In this document: positions 23,667-33,505 of the stretch, piece by piece
How positions within the stretch are numbered: the stretch's first letter is position 1
Layout: every line of letters starts with the position of its first letter
NCBI GenBank assembly: GCA_020638995.1
Contig: JACKHM010000001.1
Coordinates: forward strand, 1-64,000
Direction: 5' to 3'
DNA from: Planctomycetaceae bacterium
GTDB lineage: Bacteria > Planctomycetota > Planctomycetia > Pirellulales > Pirellulaceae
DNA length: 64,000 nucleotides
Made by a program: the position numbers and the translations under genes
Notes under the pieces: generated by a model
Told to the model about the DNA's origin: nothing
The model's database searches: none
The model's input: the letters and a program-made list of their open reading frames with translations, nothing else

Positions 23667-25148
23667 TCAAGTACCGGGAACGTAGTTCAACGTATAGTAT
23701 CCCACATCGTGAAGGAGCGGCATTTTGCTTGCCGATCGAACGCCAGGCAAGTGCAGTTCGTGGACATGGCCTTCTTGCAACCCATCGATGTATAACCGCA
23801 CACTTCGATTATCGGAGCCAACAACAGCTCGCGTAATCGTGGGCTTCGTATGATCGACTTCGGGGCTGCCGTAACTGGCCTGATAGATGTAGCAGTACGT
23901 TTGCAGATCATACGACGCGACATCGGCCGCCGAATTGTCGTCGACCTCTTGAGTGAACGTCAGTTCGAAGCCATCCGGTTTCGCTCGCATTTCGTGGACC
24001 TCAAACGGAACTTTTCCCGTCCATACCAGGCGATCAAGCGCGTAAGGCTTGTTGCCGCGCGAGCCCCAACCACGATTCGTCCCGCCGACGAACAACCCGT
24101 TGTCCGTCATCTTCAACGAGAGGGAGCCGGAACCAAAACCGGCTCGAAATGGAAAACAAGCACCTTGGTAATGCCCGTCGACCTGTTCGAGGAATACGCG
24201 CATCACCGTACTATGCGTTTGATCGCCGACAAAGAGTTGGCTTTCGAACGGGCCGAACTTGCCACCGGTCATGTCACAAGCAATGCCGCTGGCCGATTGG
24301 CCCATCTTTTGATAGGGGAAGTAGACGGCAGGCGGTTCCAGCTCAGGAATCTTCTTCGCTTCGACCATCATGCGGCTTTCGCTTTGCGGGTCGACCGGGC
24401 GCGGGCCGATCGCTCCGCGTGTGATCTCGTACCAGTTGTTGCCACCCGGATGCCCTTGGAAAGACCCAGGCTTGAGATGTTTTAAGCTACAAGTCCCGTT
24501 CCACGGTCCTTGATTGTCAGTATAGAAGACATCGCCGACGGCGTTCATTCCGATACCGCCAGGTGAGCGTATGCCGCTGCACGTGGGCAATAACTTGCCG
24601 TCCGGCGTGATGCGAACGCACCAGCCGCGATACGGAGCGTTGCTGCTGAAGGAACCCGTCAGACAAAGAACGACCCACATGTTTCCTTCGGCATCGGGGG
24701 GCGAACCGAAAGCGTACTCGTGATAGTCGCCCGTGATCTCCCAGTCGTCGTTTACCGTCTCGAACAGATCCGCCTTCCCGTCCCCATCCTCGTCCTTCAA
24801 TCGCGTCAACTCACAACGCTGGGTGGCGTACAGCCAATCGCCGACGGCGTGAATACCCAGCACTTCGTGTAAGCCCTGCGCAAACGGCGTCCATCGGCCG
24901 TTCGTCGGCGGATCGGCAAACGGCTGGTCGATCATATAGATGTCGCCGCGGCGCGTCGACACAGCGAGCTTGCCGTTCGGCATCAATTCGATGCCGCCTG
25001 CTTCGAGGTTGATATGATCCGGAATGTCGAACGGAATCAGCCGATAGTAATCGGCCTCGTTCGTGGTCTGCGAATAGCCGATACCGACCGCAGCCATGAC
25101 GCCGAAGGATACGGCACAGATCACCGAGAATTTGTAGAGTGATTTCAT
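23667..25148 (-). CDS. Secreted beta-propeller dehydrogenase-like protein
   Basis: Started at ATG 25148 (MKSLYKFSVICAVSFGVMAAVG), a signal peptide; 493 residues. The propeller-like body has GGIELMPNGKLAVSTRRGDIYMI, a Ca-binding-like DEDGDGKADLFE, SGIRSPGGIGMNAVGDVFYTDNQG and LFVGDQTHSTVMR, with a C-terminal Ig-like/Cohesin-type domain. It resembles the PVC-specific glucose/sorbosone dehydrogenase-like propellers. It lies 40 bases downstream of the multi-haem cytochrome gene, implying one operon in which this protein could pass electrons or bind substrate for the cytochrome partner (inference). Confidence 0.75.
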   Translation of the reverse strand: MKSLYKFSVICAVSFGVMAAVGIGYSQTTNEADYYRLIPFDIPDHINLEAGGIELMPNGKLAVSTRRGDIYMIDQPFADPPTNGRWTPFAQGLHEVLGIHAVGDWLYATQRCELTRLKDEDGDGKADLFETVNDDWEITGDYHEYAFGSPPDAEGNMWVVLCLTGSFSSNAPYRGWCVRITPDGKLLPTCSGIRSPGGIGMNAVGDVFYTDNQGPWNGTCSLKHLKPGSFQGHPGGNNWYEITRGAIGPRPVDPQSESRMMVEAKKIPELEPPAVYFPYQKMGQSASGIACDMTGGKFGPFESQLFVGDQTHSTVMRVFLEQVDGHYQGACFPFRAGFGSGSLSLKMTDNGLFVGGTNRGWGSRGNKPYALDRLVWTGKVPFEVHEMRAKPDGFELTFTQEVDDNSAADVASYDLQTYCYIYQASYGSPEVDHTKPTITRAVVGSDNRSVRLYIDGLQEGHVHELHLPGVRSASKMPLLHDVGYYTLNYVPGT

Positions 25149-25188
25149 AAGGCAGTCATCAACTTCCAATCGAGTGTGGTACAGAACG

Positions 25189-27915
25189 CTACCAAGCGTA
25201 TTCTTGCGTGAGTGTTGCTTTGCCGTTTGTAAAACTGATCGGAACAAGCAACTCGGCCTTGCCGACCGACTTGCGTATCCGAGCGTCGGCACTCAGACGG
25301 ACGCGCCAACTTCCGTCGATGGTGTGCCAGCCGTCACTGGTCGATTCAATCGAGTCACCCACCGCCGCCCGATACCACAGAGCATCGACTGGCTTCGCCG
25401 CGGCCAGCGTAAATGTACGACGGACCGGCGTGAACTGAGTATTTGAATCCGGAACGATCGTGTCAGCAACGCGTACATCCACGACATCATAAAGGAACGT
25501 CGGACGTCGCCCTTCGCCGAGACGATATCCTCGAAATTCATAACCCAATTCTTTCGCCGTCGCCGTCGGCCATGACGCATCCGGGCTGTCGAGCACCGCG
25601 AACGAAACACCTTCGGGCAGCTTCAAGATGTTGTCACCCAAGGGTGGCTGAAAACCAGGGCCGCGTCCGATCCAATGCTTTGAGGCATCCATGAACGCGC
25701 CGTGCCAGAGCATGGCCAGTCGCAGACCATTCGCGTCAAACGCTTGATTTGCCTTTTCAGGGTAACCGACGCCGATCGCTCGTGGACCAGCACCTTCGAT
25801 GAAATTGCGATAGATAATGGCTTCGTCGAATGCGGCGAGGATGATGGGGTTCGCCCCCAGCCCAACCGGCGCAGCGGCTTTGTCACCATCGCTGAGAAAT
25901 TCCCAAACCGAGTGGATTTGGGTTAGGGCCTTGCCGTCGAGCAACGTCGGCAACAAGACTTGACCTTGCGGCCAAGCCGCAGGCATTCTGGTGCCGGGGC
26001 GATACTGTTGCGGATTCAGCAGGTACTCGTGGAACCAATTCTCCTTCAACCGGCGAGTCATCGTAGTCATGTTGATCGATTGAATTCCAGTCGCCTTTTC
26101 ATTTCCCCAAGTGTGGCACTTGATACACGAGAACCCTTCAGCGCCGACCAATTTTCGGCCCGCTGCCTTGAGGTGTCGTTCGTCAATGTCTGTTGCCACG
26201 CCATGATCAGCAACGTCGCGATCTGCCTGACCAAGCGATGTTACGAGATGACCGATATTCTGCGAGCCAAAACGCGGCATCCGTGTGAACATATAGGGCC
26301 GGTCCTTCGCGCCATTATCGAAGACTTGCTTCAGCCACGTCGGCTGAAGCTTGGAACCAACGCCGGTCAGATGTGGCGGTATGCGGCCTTCGTCGCCCAT
26401 TTCTGGTTGGTCGGATTGGAACAACGCGTTTCGACTGCTTTCGACGCCGCCCAAGTCCCCACGCTGGTGACAAGCCACGCAATTGAAAGTAACCAGCGTC
26501 GACGCGATTGATTCCGCGGGCGTCGTCACACGGAGGTCGCCGGCTTCGTTTAGCAATTTGATCGCCGCATTAACGGACGCGCGCTGGTAGTCATTCAGGC
26601 CAAAACTGGGAACGCCACGAGTCGATCCGTCGATGCAACCGCGTTTGCTGGTCAGTTCGGCAAACGGCTTCGCCTTCGGTCGTGGACTCAAGTTCTGATT
26701 CTCAATCCGCAACTGATGGCAGTTCGCACAGCCGATATTGACAAATAACTCCTTGCCCTTCGAGGCCAAGTCCGGATTCACCTGAAAACGGTCGTTCGTC
26801 TTCGACTTTTCGTCTGGCCCGACGAGTGCATATTCCAAAGCACGGCGATCGAGGCCTTTCCCCTGAAACTCGACTTTCAATTCCTGCTCGCCGCCACCTT
26901 CGAAGTATTGCACTTCAAGTTCGTGAATCCCCGTTCGCAATGCGATCTTACCTTCTTGCGAAGAAAACGGATGAATTCCATCGACGGTCACGACTTCATG
27001 CCCGTTGACGATTAACCGAGATCCGTCATCCGAACCAAGATGAAAGACGTAGTTGCCATCTTGTTCGACGCGAAAACGGCCTTTGAACACGATCCCAAAA
27101 CTATTCTCACGCCCCACGTTCACATCAAAGCTGGCCGCGGTGCCATAACTCGTCGGCTTGAGCGTCCGAAAGTCGGGAAGCTTGTCCCAGTTACCTTCGT
27201 AGTAGGCATATTCCAACTTTGATTCTACTTCCAGATTGCGAAGCAGGTACGATGCGATCTCGCGAGCCTGCGTGTCGTCGAGGTTCATGTGCGGCATCCT
27301 GCCGGAAGGACGAATCAACAGCGGGTTCTTGAGAAACTCGGTCAGCCCCGGCAAGGAATACTTCGACTCCATTTCCGGCAGCGGTACAGAAGATGGAATT
27401 GGCGCCGACCCCTCGCGCCGCGGATCATGACAAGCAACGCAGCCTATCGTGTGAAACAAGTGCTCACCACGTCGGATGGCCGGAGTGACGGGCCCTCCTT
27501 CGGCCAACAGATCGGTCGACGCGAGGAAGTGTGTCAGTGCTTCGATCTGCTCCGCTCTCTCTGATGCCGAAGACTCGGAGAACAAGTTTGGCATGGTCGT
27601 GCCCGGTTTCGTCCTTTGAGGGTCAGCGAGGAACGATCGTAGAAACTCGGGGCGCACCCGAAAGCCAACATGGTCAAGAATTGGAGCCTGCTTCGCTTGA
27701 ACTCTCGATCGGACATTGGCCTCGGCCTGATGACACGACAGGCAGTTCAATTCACCGATTAAGACTTCGCCTGCCGCGGCATCCTCCAAACCCTGTGACA
27801 TGAATCGCTCGACCCCAGGAATGATGGGGTGACTTGCCGCTTGCCCCATTGGCACAAGCCAGTTGGCCCCCACGAAACACATTGAGAAAAACGTGATACG
27901 AATCTGAGAGGGCAT
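25189..27915 (-). CDS. Multi-haem c-type cytochrome with PA14-like domain
   Basis: A 908-residue secreted protein starting at ATG 27915 (a TTG lies 12 bases upstream). It has a signal peptide and five CxxCH haem-binding sites: CLSCH, CVACH, CANCH, CVACH and CIKCH at about residues 58, 159, 396, 480 and 600. Between the second and third is a PA14-like carbohydrate-binding segment (GRFRVEQDGNYVFHLGSDDG, then GIHELEVQYFEGGGEQEL). The C-terminal 250 residues lack haems. This is a planctomycete-type large periplasmic cytochrome, probably acting with the downstream propeller in oxidation of a sugar-like substrate (inference). Confidence 0.85.
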   Translation of the reverse strand: MPSQIRITFFSMCFVGANWLVPMGQAASHPIIPGVERFMSQGLEDAAAGEVLIGELNCLSCHQAEANVRSRVQAKQAPILDHVGFRVRPEFLRSFLADPQRTKPGTTMPNLFSESSASERAEQIEALTHFLASTDLLAEGGPVTPAIRRGEHLFHTIGCVACHDPRREGSAPIPSSVPLPEMESKYSLPGLTEFLKNPLLIRPSGRMPHMNLDDTQAREIASYLLRNLEVESKLEYAYYEGNWDKLPDFRTLKPTSYGTAASFDVNVGRENSFGIVFKGRFRVEQDGNYVFHLGSDDGSRLIVNGHEVVTVDGIHPFSSQEGKIALRTGIHELEVQYFEGGGEQELKVEFQGKGLDRRALEYALVGPDEKSKTNDRFQVNPDLASKGKELFVNIGCANCHQLRIENQNLSPRPKAKPFAELTSKRGCIDGSTRGVPSFGLNDYQRASVNAAIKLLNEAGDLRVTTPAESIASTLVTFNCVACHQRGDLGGVESSRNALFQSDQPEMGDEGRIPPHLTGVGSKLQPTWLKQVFDNGAKDRPYMFTRMPRFGSQNIGHLVTSLGQADRDVADHGVATDIDERHLKAAGRKLVGAEGFSCIKCHTWGNEKATGIQSINMTTMTRRLKENWFHEYLLNPQQYRPGTRMPAAWPQGQVLLPTLLDGKALTQIHSVWEFLSDGDKAAAPVGLGANPIILAAFDEAIIYRNFIEGAGPRAIGVGYPEKANQAFDANGLRLAMLWHGAFMDASKHWIGRGPGFQPPLGDNILKLPEGVSFAVLDSPDASWPTATAKELGYEFRGYRLGEGRRPTFLYDVVDVRVADTIVPDSNTQFTPVRRTFTLAAAKPVDALWYRAAVGDSIESTSDGWHTIDGSWRVRLSADARIRKSVGKAELLVPISFTNGKATLTQEYAW

Positions 27916-28110
27916 TGAGTTTAGCAAGGCGATGGGGCCCCGCTCCGGTACGTGTGCGTGGAATTAAGGCGGCGCAAATTTGAACTTAGGTTAGTTGCCG
28001 GGGCTTCGATCGGCAAGGAATCAACATGCGTAGTCCAAAACTCGAGGCCAATCCGTTATCCTATTCGCACCACGCCCGCGAAGTTCCCACCTGCAACCGA
28101 AGAGGAAACC

Positions 28111-30654
28111 ATGAAGCCAACGACGACGTGCTTGATAACGCTGTTGTGTATCTCTTTACTTGACTTGGCAGCGGCGACGGAGTTGACTCGCTTAACTCCT
28201 GCGACGTGGGACGAGTACGCTCCTGCGGGCAAAGAGGTCGATTGCATCTATGGCGACTACGTCCTTCGCAATGACAAACTCGTTGCCGTCATCGCAGAAC
28301 CGCTCGCAACTCGCAATGCCAATATGACGGTGCGGAACAACGGGGCGATGATTATCGATCTGACTCGACGTGACCGACCGAACGATCAGCTGAGCACGTA
28401 CCACCCCAACGGCATGCAAGCTTCATTTCATTCCCCAGATCGCGTCGCGATCAAGGTCGACGGGAAGGCGGCGAGCGTCGGAAACGACGAGGTGTTGCAA
28501 GGCCGCGATGTACAGTGGGAATGCTCAACAACGGTCGCCTCTGGTTTGGAAATCACGGTTCAGTACACACTTGAACAAGGCGCGGATGCTCTAAGAGCGT
28601 CTACGATTATTCGCAATCCAACGCCGGAAGCAATCGAATTCGCCGCGAGCGACTACATCCGCGCCGATCGAACTTTTGAATTTGGCAACGATCCGGCAAC
28701 AGGGCTGTTTTGGGCGCACGACGATTGGTTTGCGCAGGCCTATGGCGTGATCGTCGACGGATGCAGCTTGAAGGCGGGTGGCAGCCGTGGTTCGGTGCTG
28801 GCAATCGAGCGAGACGGCAACGACAAAGTTTCGCTGGCCGCTGGCGAGTCGACAACCATCTCGCGGTCGATATTTCCGGGCGGAAGCTTGCTCGAGGTAC
28901 GAGGCATTGCTACGCGGTTGGCTGGTGTTAAAACGCAGGCGAACACCATTCGCATCTCCGACAGTGATGGGCCCGTCGTTCACGCAAAGGTAACCGTGTC
29001 ACTCGCCGGAGCGAAATATGGCTCTGCGCGTACCGACGAAAAGGGCGAAGTTCACGTTGCGATTCCGCAAGACGCTGGAACATTCGCTTATGAAATCGAT
29101 GCGGCCGGAGGTCGCCAGATCAGCGGGATGCGCGAGGCACTGGCTGAAGATGAAGTGCTCTCATTCAATATCGAGCCACAAGGATACGTCGTCGCAAACA
29201 TTACGGATGAATCGGGCGAGCCCATACCATGCAAAGTCGCGTTCCATGGCGTGGACGAGACGCCCACACCGGACTTTGGTCCAGACAGCGGCGCGGTCGC
29301 GATAAAGAACTTGCACTACAGTCATAACGGCAAGTTCCGCCAACCGATCGGGCCCGGCAAATACGAAGTCATCATCAGTTTCGGCCCCGAATACGACGCG
29401 GTATTTAGGACTATTGAAGTCAAACGCGGTGAAACGACGGAACTTTCCGCGAAACTTAAACGGGTCGTCGATACAACCGGTTGGGTGAGTAGCGATTTTC
29501 ACAGCCACTCGACACCCTCCGGTGATAATACTTCGATGCAGGTTGGCCGTGTCTTAAATCTGTTGTGCGAAAACGTCGAATTCTGTCCCTGCACGGAACA
29601 CAACCGTATTTCGTCTTATATCCCGCATCTCCAACAACTGGGCGTCGAGCATTGGATGGCCACGTGCAGCGGTATGGAATTGACTGGCAGCTTACTTCCG
29701 GTGAACCATCAAAATGCCTTTCCACTCAAGTACACACCGCGCACCCAGGACGGCGGCGCACCTGTCACCGACACGAACCCAATCGCGCAAATCGAACGGT
29801 TGGCCTTTTGGGATAACAAGAGCGACAAACTCGTCCAGGAAAACCATCCGAATCTCTACCAGATCATCGGCGACAGGGATCTGAACGACGAGCCCGATGG
29901 TGGCTTTGAAGCCATGTTCGGATTCATGGACGTGATCGAAGTCCATCCACTCGAGACGATCTTTACGAAACCTGAAAAGGACGAGAAGGGACGCCTCTCG
30001 CGCAATCCGATCTATCATTGGATGCAGATGCTCAATCTCGGTTATCGCATCCCCGGCGTTGTGAACACCGACGCTCACTACAATTTTCATGAATCCGGTT
30101 GGTTGCGGAACTACCTGAAGAGTTCAACCGACACGATTGCGAAGATCGACACTATGGAGATGGTCCACACGTCCGAAGCCGGCCACATCACCATGACAAC
30201 AGGCCCGTTCATGGAGGTCACAATGCGGCCTCGAGCCAGGTCGATCACTCCGGTCGGAATCCCGGGCGACGACGTCATCGCGCCAGGCGGCAAAGCAGCA
30301 TTATCGGTTCGCGTCCAATGCCCGAACTGGCTGGACATCAACCGAGTGCAAGTTTTCGTCAATGGTCGCCCGCAGAACGATTTAAATTTCACGCGACGAG
30401 ACACACCGCAACCGTTCAGCGACGGCGTGGTCAAGTTCGAATCTGACATTCCGCTAGAACTGGCACAGGACGCTCACATCATCGTAGCCGCCGTCGGCGA
30501 AGGCATCACACTCGGTCGCGTCATGGGACCGTTGCTGGGTGGCGCAAAGCCGCCTATCACCGTCTCGAACCCGATCTTCGTCGACGTCGACGGTGATGGA
30601 TTCAAGGCGAACGGCGACTTGCTCGACGTACCGCTGCCCCTTTCAAGCATGTGA
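28111..30654 (+). CDS. Secreted CehA/McbA-like metallohydrolase
   Basis: Started at ATG 28111 with AGAGGAA upstream and a signal peptide (KPTTTCLITLLCISLLDLAAA); 847 residues. The N-terminal half is beta-rich, including carboxypeptidase-regulatory-like segments (VHVAIPQDAGTFAYEIDA). The catalytic part contains a PHP-type metal motif, SSDFHSHSTPSGDN, then FCPCTEHNRISSY, MDVIEVHP and PGVVNTDAHYN, matching the His/Asp pattern of CehA/McbA hydrolases. Divergent from the cytochrome operon, sharing the roughly 195-base intergenic region. Substrate unknown. Confidence 0.75.
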   Translation: MKPTTTCLITLLCISLLDLAAATELTRLTPATWDEYAPAGKEVDCIYGDYVLRNDKLVAVIAEPLATRNANMTVRNNGAMIIDLTRRDRPNDQLSTYHPNGMQASFHSPDRVAIKVDGKAASVGNDEVLQGRDVQWECSTTVASGLEITVQYTLEQGADALRASTIIRNPTPEAIEFAASDYIRADRTFEFGNDPATGLFWAHDDWFAQAYGVIVDGCSLKAGGSRGSVLAIERDGNDKVSLAAGESTTISRSIFPGGSLLEVRGIATRLAGVKTQANTIRISDSDGPVVHAKVTVSLAGAKYGSARTDEKGEVHVAIPQDAGTFAYEIDAAGGRQISGMREALAEDEVLSFNIEPQGYVVANITDESGEPIPCKVAFHGVDETPTPDFGPDSGAVAIKNLHYSHNGKFRQPIGPGKYEVIISFGPEYDAVFRTIEVKRGETTELSAKLKRVVDTTGWVSSDFHSHSTPSGDNTSMQVGRVLNLLCENVEFCPCTEHNRISSYIPHLQQLGVEHWMATCSGMELTGSLLPVNHQNAFPLKYTPRTQDGGAPVTDTNPIAQIERLAFWDNKSDKLVQENHPNLYQIIGDRDLNDEPDGGFEAMFGFMDVIEVHPLETIFTKPEKDEKGRLSRNPIYHWMQMLNLGYRIPGVVNTDAHYNFHESGWLRNYLKSSTDTIAKIDTMEMVHTSEAGHITMTTGPFMEVTMRPRARSITPVGIPGDDVIAPGGKAALSVRVQCPNWLDINRVQVFVNGRPQNDLNFTRRDTPQPFSDGVVKFESDIPLELAQDAHIIVAAVGEGITLGRVMGPLLGGAKPPITVSNPIFVDVDGDGFKANGDLLDVPLPLSSM

Positions 30655-30714
30655 AACCGATCGTCGAATGCTAGAATAGGGACGTAACGCACCCCCAGCG
30701 AGTGGATTTTATCA

Positions 30715-31359
30715 ATGACTTCGGTTGATTCTTTTCCGTCACCCTCGCATCATCACCCCAAAGCTGGTGAGCCTGCTTGGGATTTGGCTCTCATGTACCC
30801 GCTTCAAGGCGATTGGTCTGTCGATAACTATCTGGCACTAGATAGAGGCATGATGGTGGAATACAGCGATGGATTCGTGAGGGTCTTGCCGATGCCCAGT
30901 CTTCTGCATCAATGGATTGTCAGATTCTTGTTTCTCGCAATGGAAAGGTTTGTCTCGCAATATGGCCTCGGCGAAGTGTTCTTCGCCCCGCTGCCGATTC
31001 GGCTGACAGCCACAAAGTATCGCGAACCAGACATCGTCTTCATTCGTCCCGATCGCGTACGGTCGATGAAGGGACAACCAGACGGTGCCGATTTGGTCGT
31101 TGAAGTGGTTAGTGAGGGAAAAGAGAGCCACGAACGCGACTATGTGGAGAAGCGGAGTGAGTACGCCGCCGCAGGAATTGGCGAGTATTGGATCGTAGAT
31201 CCTGAGGCGAGAGCGATCATCGTGTTGGTACTCGACGGTGATACGTATTCAGAGCACGGCGTTTTTCGCGGCGAAATGTTGGTGACCTCTGTCTTATTAG
31301 ATGGTCTAGTCGTTAGCGTCAACGAAGTCTTTGCGAAGTGCGACGCTGACTATTGCTAA
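30715..31359 (+). CDS. Uma2-like (DUF820) putative endonuclease
   Basis: A 214-residue protein with the Uma2/PD-(D/E)xK pattern: LMPMP-like VLPMPSLLHQWI, REPDIVFIRPDR (the catalytic Asp), ADLVVEVVSEG (the Glu), RDYVEKRSEYAAAG (the Lys) and IGEYWIVDPEARAIIV. These genes occur in high copy in planctomycetes and cyanobacteria and are predicted nucleases of unknown role. It stands alone. Weak ribosome-binding site. Confidence 0.85.
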   Translation: MTSVDSFPSPSHHHPKAGEPAWDLALMYPLQGDWSVDNYLALDRGMMVEYSDGFVRVLPMPSLLHQWIVRFLFLAMERFVSQYGLGEVFFAPLPIRLTATKYREPDIVFIRPDRVRSMKGQPDGADLVVEVVSEGKESHERDYVEKRSEYAAAGIGEYWIVDPEARAIIVLVLDGDTYSEHGVFRGEMLVTSVLLDGLVVSVNEVFAKCDADYC

Positions 31360-31484
31360 TCAACTCGTACTTCATGTTCAGCCACATCAATTGGCTCGCA
31401 TGTGGTCACTTACTTACGGTTCCGGCGATCATTTGAAACGAAAGGGCGTTTGCCGGTTTCAATCCACGTAAAGATGGCTACATC

Positions 31485-31504
31485 ACAACGGAGCGTGATG
31501 GCTA
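31485..31504. repeat. Short imperfect palindrome (GGAGCGTGATGGCTAC type)
   Basis: CAACGGAGCGTGATGGCTAC and the preceding GGCTACATCA match a motif that recurs at 55864-55918. It follows the Uma2-like gene in an intergenic gap. REP-like, function unknown. Confidence 0.5.
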
Positions 31505-31505
31505 C

Positions 31506-33458
31506 CTAGTCGATGTAGATGAACTCGCTGGAGTTGAACAATGCGAGACAGACGTCCGTGAACGCGGCAGCCAAGTGCAGGTCGATGTTCTGCGGACACT
31601 TCAAAGGCAGAGCAAGTTGCTCACGCGGACGAGCTTCCTCACGCAAGTGTGTAGCTTGCTGCGTGACGAACTCCAACAGCATCGTCTGCTCCTCCACTCG
31701 CGGTTGACGAATCAAAACGCGGCGAAAGGCATCGCTCAGAGCTTGTTCGTCGATGTTGCTATGGCGTGCTAAGACACAGCCAGCGAGTCGCTGTGCGGCA
31801 TCAAGCGAAAAGGCCGAGTTCAATAGCAGCAGCGACTGAGGAGCCGTCGTCGAACGTCCTCGCTGGGCGCAACTGGCGTTCCCGTCCGGACGATCGAAAG
31901 CTTCGAAAATCGGATAGCGCAAATTGCGTCGAGCAAACAAGTAGATGCTTCGGCGATAATGATCCGCTTCGCGCTCACCAGTCTGCCATTGATTCTTCAG
32001 CAAGGTCTCCACCAGTTCCTTGGGCAACGGCGGCATTACACCGGGGCCGTGAGTGCGAGCGTCGAGAGTATCCGAAGCGGCGAGCATCGCATCGCGAATC
32101 GACTCGCCCGCTAGGCGACGGCGAGGAAATCGTGACAACCACAAGTTGCTCGAATCGCCGTCCGATACTTTGGCCACACTCGCCTGCCGATAAGTTGCCG
32201 AAGTCACGATCAATCGGTGCAGATGCTTGAGACTCCAGTTTTGTTCAATTAACTCCGTTGCCAGCCAGTCCAGCAGTGCCGGGTGCGTGGGTTCATCACC
32301 AACAATTCCGAAATCGCTGGGTGTGCGAGAAAGTCCCACTCCGAAGTGATATTGCCAAATGCGATTTACGATGACACGAGCGGTCAATGGATTCCGAGCA
32401 TCGACGAGCCAAGCAGCGAACGCTGCCCGGCGTCCCTGGGGTGAATCGTCTGGAGATAAACCAACCCCTTCGCTTGACCAATTCGCAATTCGTGGAACGC
32501 CAGAGTTCACTCGCGGCCCCGGTCGCTGCCAATCGCCTCGCAACATCAGGTAACTAACAGGTGCAAACCCGTTCTCGTTTTTAAGAACACGAAGCGACTT
32601 GTTCTTCGCTACTCGAACCGCCGGGTCAAAGATCGCTCGCATCCGATAAAAATCGCCCTGGCTAATGGGGTCGTACTTGTGATCGTGACATTGAGCACAA
32701 CCGACTTGCAATCCAAGCAGCACGCTACCAACGGTCGATGTCAGTTCATTCAGCACCAGATGACGCCGCTCTTCCTGTGAATTCATATCCGGCATATCAG
32801 GACCGGCTAAACAGAACGTCGTCGCAATCGCGTTTACGTTGTCTCCCGGAGCAAGTTCGTCCGCTGCCAACTGAAGCGTGACGAACTGGTCGTAAGGCAT
32901 ATCGGCATTCAACGCGTCGATCACCCAATCGCGATACTTCCACGCATCCTCTCGTACTTTGTCGTGCTCGAAGCCATCGGTCTCGGCAAATCGAGCCAAA
33001 TCGAGCCAATGTTGGGCCCAGTGTTCACCGTAGTGATGTGACGCCAAAAGTTGATCGACGAGTCGTTCGTAGGCATCGGGCCGCCGATCCGCCGTGAACT
33101 CATCAACGGCTTCGATCGACGGAGGCAAGCCAAGCAGATCGAAGTACAGCCGACGGATCAGTATGACTTGATCGGCTTCAGCCTGCGGAACGAGCTCTTT
33201 CGCCGCAAGTCGCTCGAAGATAAACCGGTCAATCGCATTGTTTGGACGCCAGTTCGCGTTAACATCCGGAACCGCGGTCCTGGTGAGTGGTTGAAACGAC
33301 CAGTGATCTCGATCCTCGTCGGTGATTGGTGTCTCGGCTTTAAGCGAATCATCAGCGCGGCAGTTGTGAACGCACGATAACGCGCAAAGAAGGACTGCAA
33401 TTGGGAACCACAGAGGGCGTAGAGAAGCACAGAGTCGTGTGATTGGAAGGCTTCTCAT
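31506..33458 (-). CDS. DUF1549/DUF1553 (PSD1-type) secreted protein
   Basis: Started at ATG 33458; 650 residues. A long open frame upstream is the antisense of the DUF1501 gene end. The hydrophobic N-terminus (ASLRPLWFPIAVLLCALSCV) acts as signal peptide. DUF1549 begins at RPNNAIDRFIFERLAAKELV, with RRLYFDLLGLPP and GEHWAQHWLDLARFAETDGF; a CxxCH site lies in LGLQVGCAQCHDHKYDPIS; DUF1553 runs ARVIVNRIWQYHFGVGL, TPSDFGIVGDEPTHPALLD, RRRLAGESIRDAMLA and RSTTAPQSLLLLNS. Usually next to DUF1501, as here; thought to act on polysaccharides at the cell surface (inference from the literature). Its first 30 codons overlap a long palindromic repeat. Confidence 0.88.
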   Translation of the reverse strand: MRSLPITRLCASLRPLWFPIAVLLCALSCVHNCRADDSLKAETPITDEDRDHWSFQPLTRTAVPDVNANWRPNNAIDRFIFERLAAKELVPQAEADQVILIRRLYFDLLGLPPSIEAVDEFTADRRPDAYERLVDQLLASHHYGEHWAQHWLDLARFAETDGFEHDKVREDAWKYRDWVIDALNADMPYDQFVTLQLAADELAPGDNVNAIATTFCLAGPDMPDMNSQEERRHLVLNELTSTVGSVLLGLQVGCAQCHDHKYDPISQGDFYRMRAIFDPAVRVAKNKSLRVLKNENGFAPVSYLMLRGDWQRPGPRVNSGVPRIANWSSEGVGLSPDDSPQGRRAAFAAWLVDARNPLTARVIVNRIWQYHFGVGLSRTPSDFGIVGDEPTHPALLDWLATELIEQNWSLKHLHRLIVTSATYRQASVAKVSDGDSSNLWLSRFPRRRLAGESIRDAMLAASDTLDARTHGPGVMPPLPKELVETLLKNQWQTGEREADHYRRSIYLFARRNLRYPIFEAFDRPDGNASCAQRGRSTTAPQSLLLLNSAFSLDAAQRLAGCVLARHSNIDEQALSDAFRRVLIRQPRVEEQTMLLEFVTQQATHLREEARPREQLALPLKCPQNIDLHLAAAFTDVCLALFNSSEFIYID

Positions 33459-33485
33459 CTCTGTGCTCTCCGTGGCCTCCGTGGT
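33405..33485. repeat. Long inverted repeat of CACAGAG units
   Basis: ACCACAGAGGGCGTAGAGAAG then CACAGAG on the left faces CTCTGTGCTCTCCGTGGCCTCCGTGGT on the right, a stem of nearly 28 bases around a loop of about 24. It is built from repeated CACAGAG/CACGGAG units, a form of intergenic repeat seen in several environmental bacteria. It straddles the DUF1553 start codon. Confidence 0.75.
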
Positions 33486-33505
33486 CCTCAGCAGGCAAAC
33501 CACGG

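Noticed and set aside
31455..31475. GTTTGCCGGTTTCAATCCACG resembles a type I CRISPR repeat end
   Set aside because: Only one occurrence, no spaced repeats and no cas gene in the window.
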